This document shows positions 62,252 through 64,000 of a stretch of 64,000 bases of DNA, in pieces. The stretch is taken from the NCBI GenBank assembly GCA_020637615.1, contig JACKKC010000017.1, forward strand, positions 7,091 through 71,090, read 5' to 3'. Source of the stretch: Rhodovulum sp. (GTDB lineage Bacteria > Pseudomonadota > Alphaproteobacteria > Rhodobacterales > Rhodobacteraceae). The notes under the pieces were generated by a model. The model was given only the letters and a program-made list of their open reading frames with translations, did not search any database and was not told the origin of the DNA. Made by a program: the position numbers and the translations under genes. Positions within the stretch are counted from its first letter, which is position 1, and the number at the start of each line of letters is the position of its first letter.

Positions 62252-62491
62252 ATGAGCGATATCGCGGAGCGGGTTAAGAAGATCGTGGTCGACCATCTGA
62301 GCGTCGATGAAGGCAAGGTCACCGAGACCGCCTCTTTCATCGATGATCTCGGCGCCGACAGCCTCGACACGGTCGAGCTGGTCATGGCCTTCGAGGAGGA
62401 ATTCGGCATCGAGATCCCCGACGACGCGGCCGAGACGATCCAGACCTACGGCGACGCGGTGAAGTTCATCGAATCCCACGCGAACGCCTGA
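62252..62491 (+). CDS. acpP: Acyl carrier protein
   Basis: A 79-aa acidic four-helix protein, with the phosphopantetheine serine Ser37 in DLGADSLDTVELVMA. It carries growing acyl chains for the Fab enzymes and is the acyl donor for LuxI-type synthases. The ATG at 62252 gives MSDIAERVKKIVVDHLSVDE. Followed by a terminator, which suits its high independent expression. Confidence 0.97.
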   Translation: MSDIAERVKKIVVDHLSVDEGKVTETASFIDDLGADSLDTVELVMAFEEEFGIEIPDDAAETIQTYGDAVKFIESHANA

Positions 62492-62514
62492 AGCCGTCTT
62501 CGCGGGAGCAGACA

Positions 62515-62543
62515 GGGCGTCCGGCGCGGCCGGGCGCCCTTTC
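62515..62543 (+). terminator. Terminator after acpP
   Basis: GGGCGTCCGGC and GCCGGGCGCCC form an 11-bp stem (one G-T pair) around a short GCG loop, followed by TTTCCTTT. It lies 23 bases after the acpP stop and separates acpP from fabF. Confidence 0.75.
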
Positions 62544-62738
62544 CTTTGGCGGGATGGCTGCCGCCGGGGTGGACGAACGGCGCGCGGGTTCGCCTGCCGG
62601 GCAGGTGTGTCGGCATGAGACGGGCGGGATGTCGCGTCCCGAGCGGCCCGCCTTGGCCGTGGCGACATCGGGCCTTGTCGGGATCGTGGGCTTCAAGGTA
62701 AACCGGGCGGGCATTGGGACCAAGCGATCGGAGAAGCG

Positions 62739-64000
62739 ATGCGGCGCGTTGTGATCACCGGGCTCGGGCTCGTCACGCCACTGGCCTGCGGGGTCGAGGA
62801 GAGCTGGTCGCGGCTGATCGCCGGCCGGTCGGGCGCGGGGCGCATCACGCGGTTCGACGCCTCGCACCTGGCCTGCTCGATCGCCTGCGAGGTTCCCCTG
62901 GGCGACGGGTCGAACGGCACCTTCAACCCCGACGACTGGATGGCGCCGAAGGAGAGCCGCAAGGTCGACCGCTTCATCCTCTACGCCATGGCCGCGGCTG
63001 AGCAGGCGGTGCGCGACGCCGACTGGATGCCGCAGGACGAGGCGGACCGGCTGCGGACCGGGGTGATCATCGGCTCGGGGATCGGCGGGCTCTCGACCAT
63101 CGCCGAGACGACGCTCGTCCTGCGCGACAAGGGGCCGCGGCGGGTGTCGCCGTTCTTCATCCCCGCCAGCCTGATCAATCTCTGCTCGGGACAGGTCTCG
63201 ATCCGCTACGGCTTCAAGGGGCCGAACCATTCGGTGGTGACCGCCTGCTCGACGGGGGCCCATGCCATCGGCGACGGGGCGCGGATGATCCAGCACGGCG
63301 ACGCGGAGGTGATGATCGCCGGCGGGGCGGAGGCGGCGATCTGCGAGCTCGGCATCGCCGGCTTCGCCGCCTGCAAGGCGCTCTCCACCAGCTTCAACGA
63401 GGAGCCCGAGCGCGGCAGCCGGCCCTACGATCGCGACCGCGACGGCTTCGTCATGGGCGAGGGCGCGGGCGTGGTGGTGCTCGAGGAGCTGGAGCATGCC
63501 AAGGCGCGCGGCGCGCGCATCTACGGCGAGGTCGCGGGCTACGGGCTTTCGGGGGATGCCTATCATATCACCTCGCCGGCGCCGGACGGCGACGGAGGCT
63601 TCCGGGCGATGACGGCCGCGCTCCGGGACGCCGGGCTGGCGCCGGGGGACGTCGACTATGTCAATGCCCACGGCACCTCGACGCCGGTGGGCGACGAGAT
63701 CGAGCTCAATGCGGTGACCCGCCTGCTCGGGGAGGCGGCGGGGCGGACGACGATGTCCTCCACCAAATCCTCGATCGGGCACCTGCTGGGTGCGGCCGGG
63801 GCCGTCGAGGCGATCTTCTGCCTGCTGGCGATGCGCGACGGCATCGCGCCGCCGACGCTCAACCTCGACAATCCTTCCGTCGAGACGCCGCTGGACCTCG
63901 CGCCGAAGGCGGCGGTGAAGCGGACGATCGACGTGGCGCTGTCGAATTCCTTCGGCTTCGGCGGCACCAACGCCTCGCTCGTCCTGCGCCGGGCGGGGTA
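62739..64000 (+). CDS. fabF: 3-oxoacyl-ACP synthase II, complete but for the last stop base
   Basis: 420 residues are read from the ATG at 62739 (MRRVVITGLGLVTPLACGVE) to the end of the window, where the final two bases TA would begin a stop codon. The condensing-enzyme triad is complete: Cys in VVTACSTGAHAIGD, His in YVNAHGTSTPVGDEIE, His in STKSSIGHLLGAAGAVEA; NSFGFGGTNASLVL closes the fold. It elongates acyl-ACP with malonyl-ACP. A 247-base leader with the acpP terminator separates it from acpP. Confidence 0.96.
   Translation, partial: MRRVVITGLGLVTPLACGVEESWSRLIAGRSGAGRITRFDASHLACSIACEVPLGDGSNGTFNPDDWMAPKESRKVDRFILYAMAAAEQAVRDADWMPQDEADRLRTGVIIGSGIGGLSTIAETTLVLRDKGPRRVSPFFIPASLINLCSGQVSIRYGFKGPNHSVVTACSTGAHAIGDGARMIQHGDAEVMIAGGAEAAICELGIAGFAACKALSTSFNEEPERGSRPYDRDRDGFVMGEGAGVVVLEELEHAKARGARIYGEVAGYGLSGDAYHITSPAPDGDGGFRAMTAALRDAGLAPGDVDYVNAHGTSTPVGDEIELNAVTRLLGEAAGRTTMSSTKSSIGHLLGAAGAVEAIFCLLAMRDGIAPPTLNLDNPSVETPLDLAPKAAVKRTIDVALSNSFGFGGTNASLVLRRAG

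Overview
The window is GC-rich chromosomal DNA from an alphaproteobacterium, most likely Rhodobacterales (Rhodobacter/Paracoccus/Roseobacter type). Evidence: the syntenic block murA - DUF2948 - hisD - UPF0262 - infA - maf - short RNase E/G, the 52-aa basic protein just upstream of murA, and typical alphaproteobacterial families (AcuI, BCCT, DenD, DMT exporters). All calls come from reading translations and motifs by eye; no database search was run.

Layout. 1-10.4 kb is conserved core: a truncated AzgA-type purine permease with a clear terminator, mazG, an M20 amidohydrolase, a sugar-dehydrogenase-type SDR, and the long minus-strand murA-to-RNase block. A tRNA-Thr(GGT) at 10507-10581 marks the start of an 11-kb accessory island. 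Its left part (10.6-17.2 kb) is a compact, translationally coupled minus-strand array of small phage-like genes: a small-terminase-like gene, an AlpA-like regulator, several unknowns and a Seg/GIY-YIG-like homing endonuclease with NUMOD3-like repeats. Plus-strand genes of the DUF4145/MtlR (HEPN-like) type flank it. At about 17240 it is fused to the end of an integrative conjugative element: a 3' fragment of trbF, then trbG, trbI, DUF2274, alpA and a tyrosine integrase lying against the 3' end of guaA, a known island target.

23.9-36.8 kb is an accessory catabolic and signalling region. It holds a decayed MFS gene, an opine-dehydrogenase-like gene with a polyamine-type ABC transporter (solute-binding protein frameshifted), a URO-D-family protein, a beta-hydroxyacid dehydrogenase, and a XRE regulator. 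Next comes a quorum-sensing locus: luxI with its Shine-Dalgarno inside a perfect hairpin, a frameshifted luxR, and an AHL-binding-domain protein without HTH. A non-pyrrolysine MttB-family methyltransferase follows. 37.2-39.5 kb is a coupled galactose/galactonate-type operon (SDR dehydrogenase, KDGal kinase, KDPGal aldolase).

39.6-54.4 kb is mixed housekeeping and envelope functions: flavodoxin-like protein, bactofilin-like membrane protein, EamA exporter, GlcD-type oxidase, DenD-type dehydrogenase, DUF3300 and DUF2950 proteins, a hybrid histidine kinase, and an ECF sigma/anti-sigma pair divergent from an Asn/Gly-repeat subtilase. 53.4-57.8 kb has acuI, a BCCT transporter and photolyase; 58.0-59.3 kb is a heavily frameshifted cyclopropane-fatty-acid synthase pseudogene; 59.4-64 kb is the fatty-acid cluster fabD-fabG-(EamA)-acpP-fabF, with fabF running to the final base.

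A recurring feature is single-base indels in accessory genes (DUF4145, a phage gene, MFS, solute-binding protein, luxR, cfa), while the core genes look intact. This is either real decay of dispensable genes or residual sequencing error, and should be settled before any of the broken genes is interpreted.
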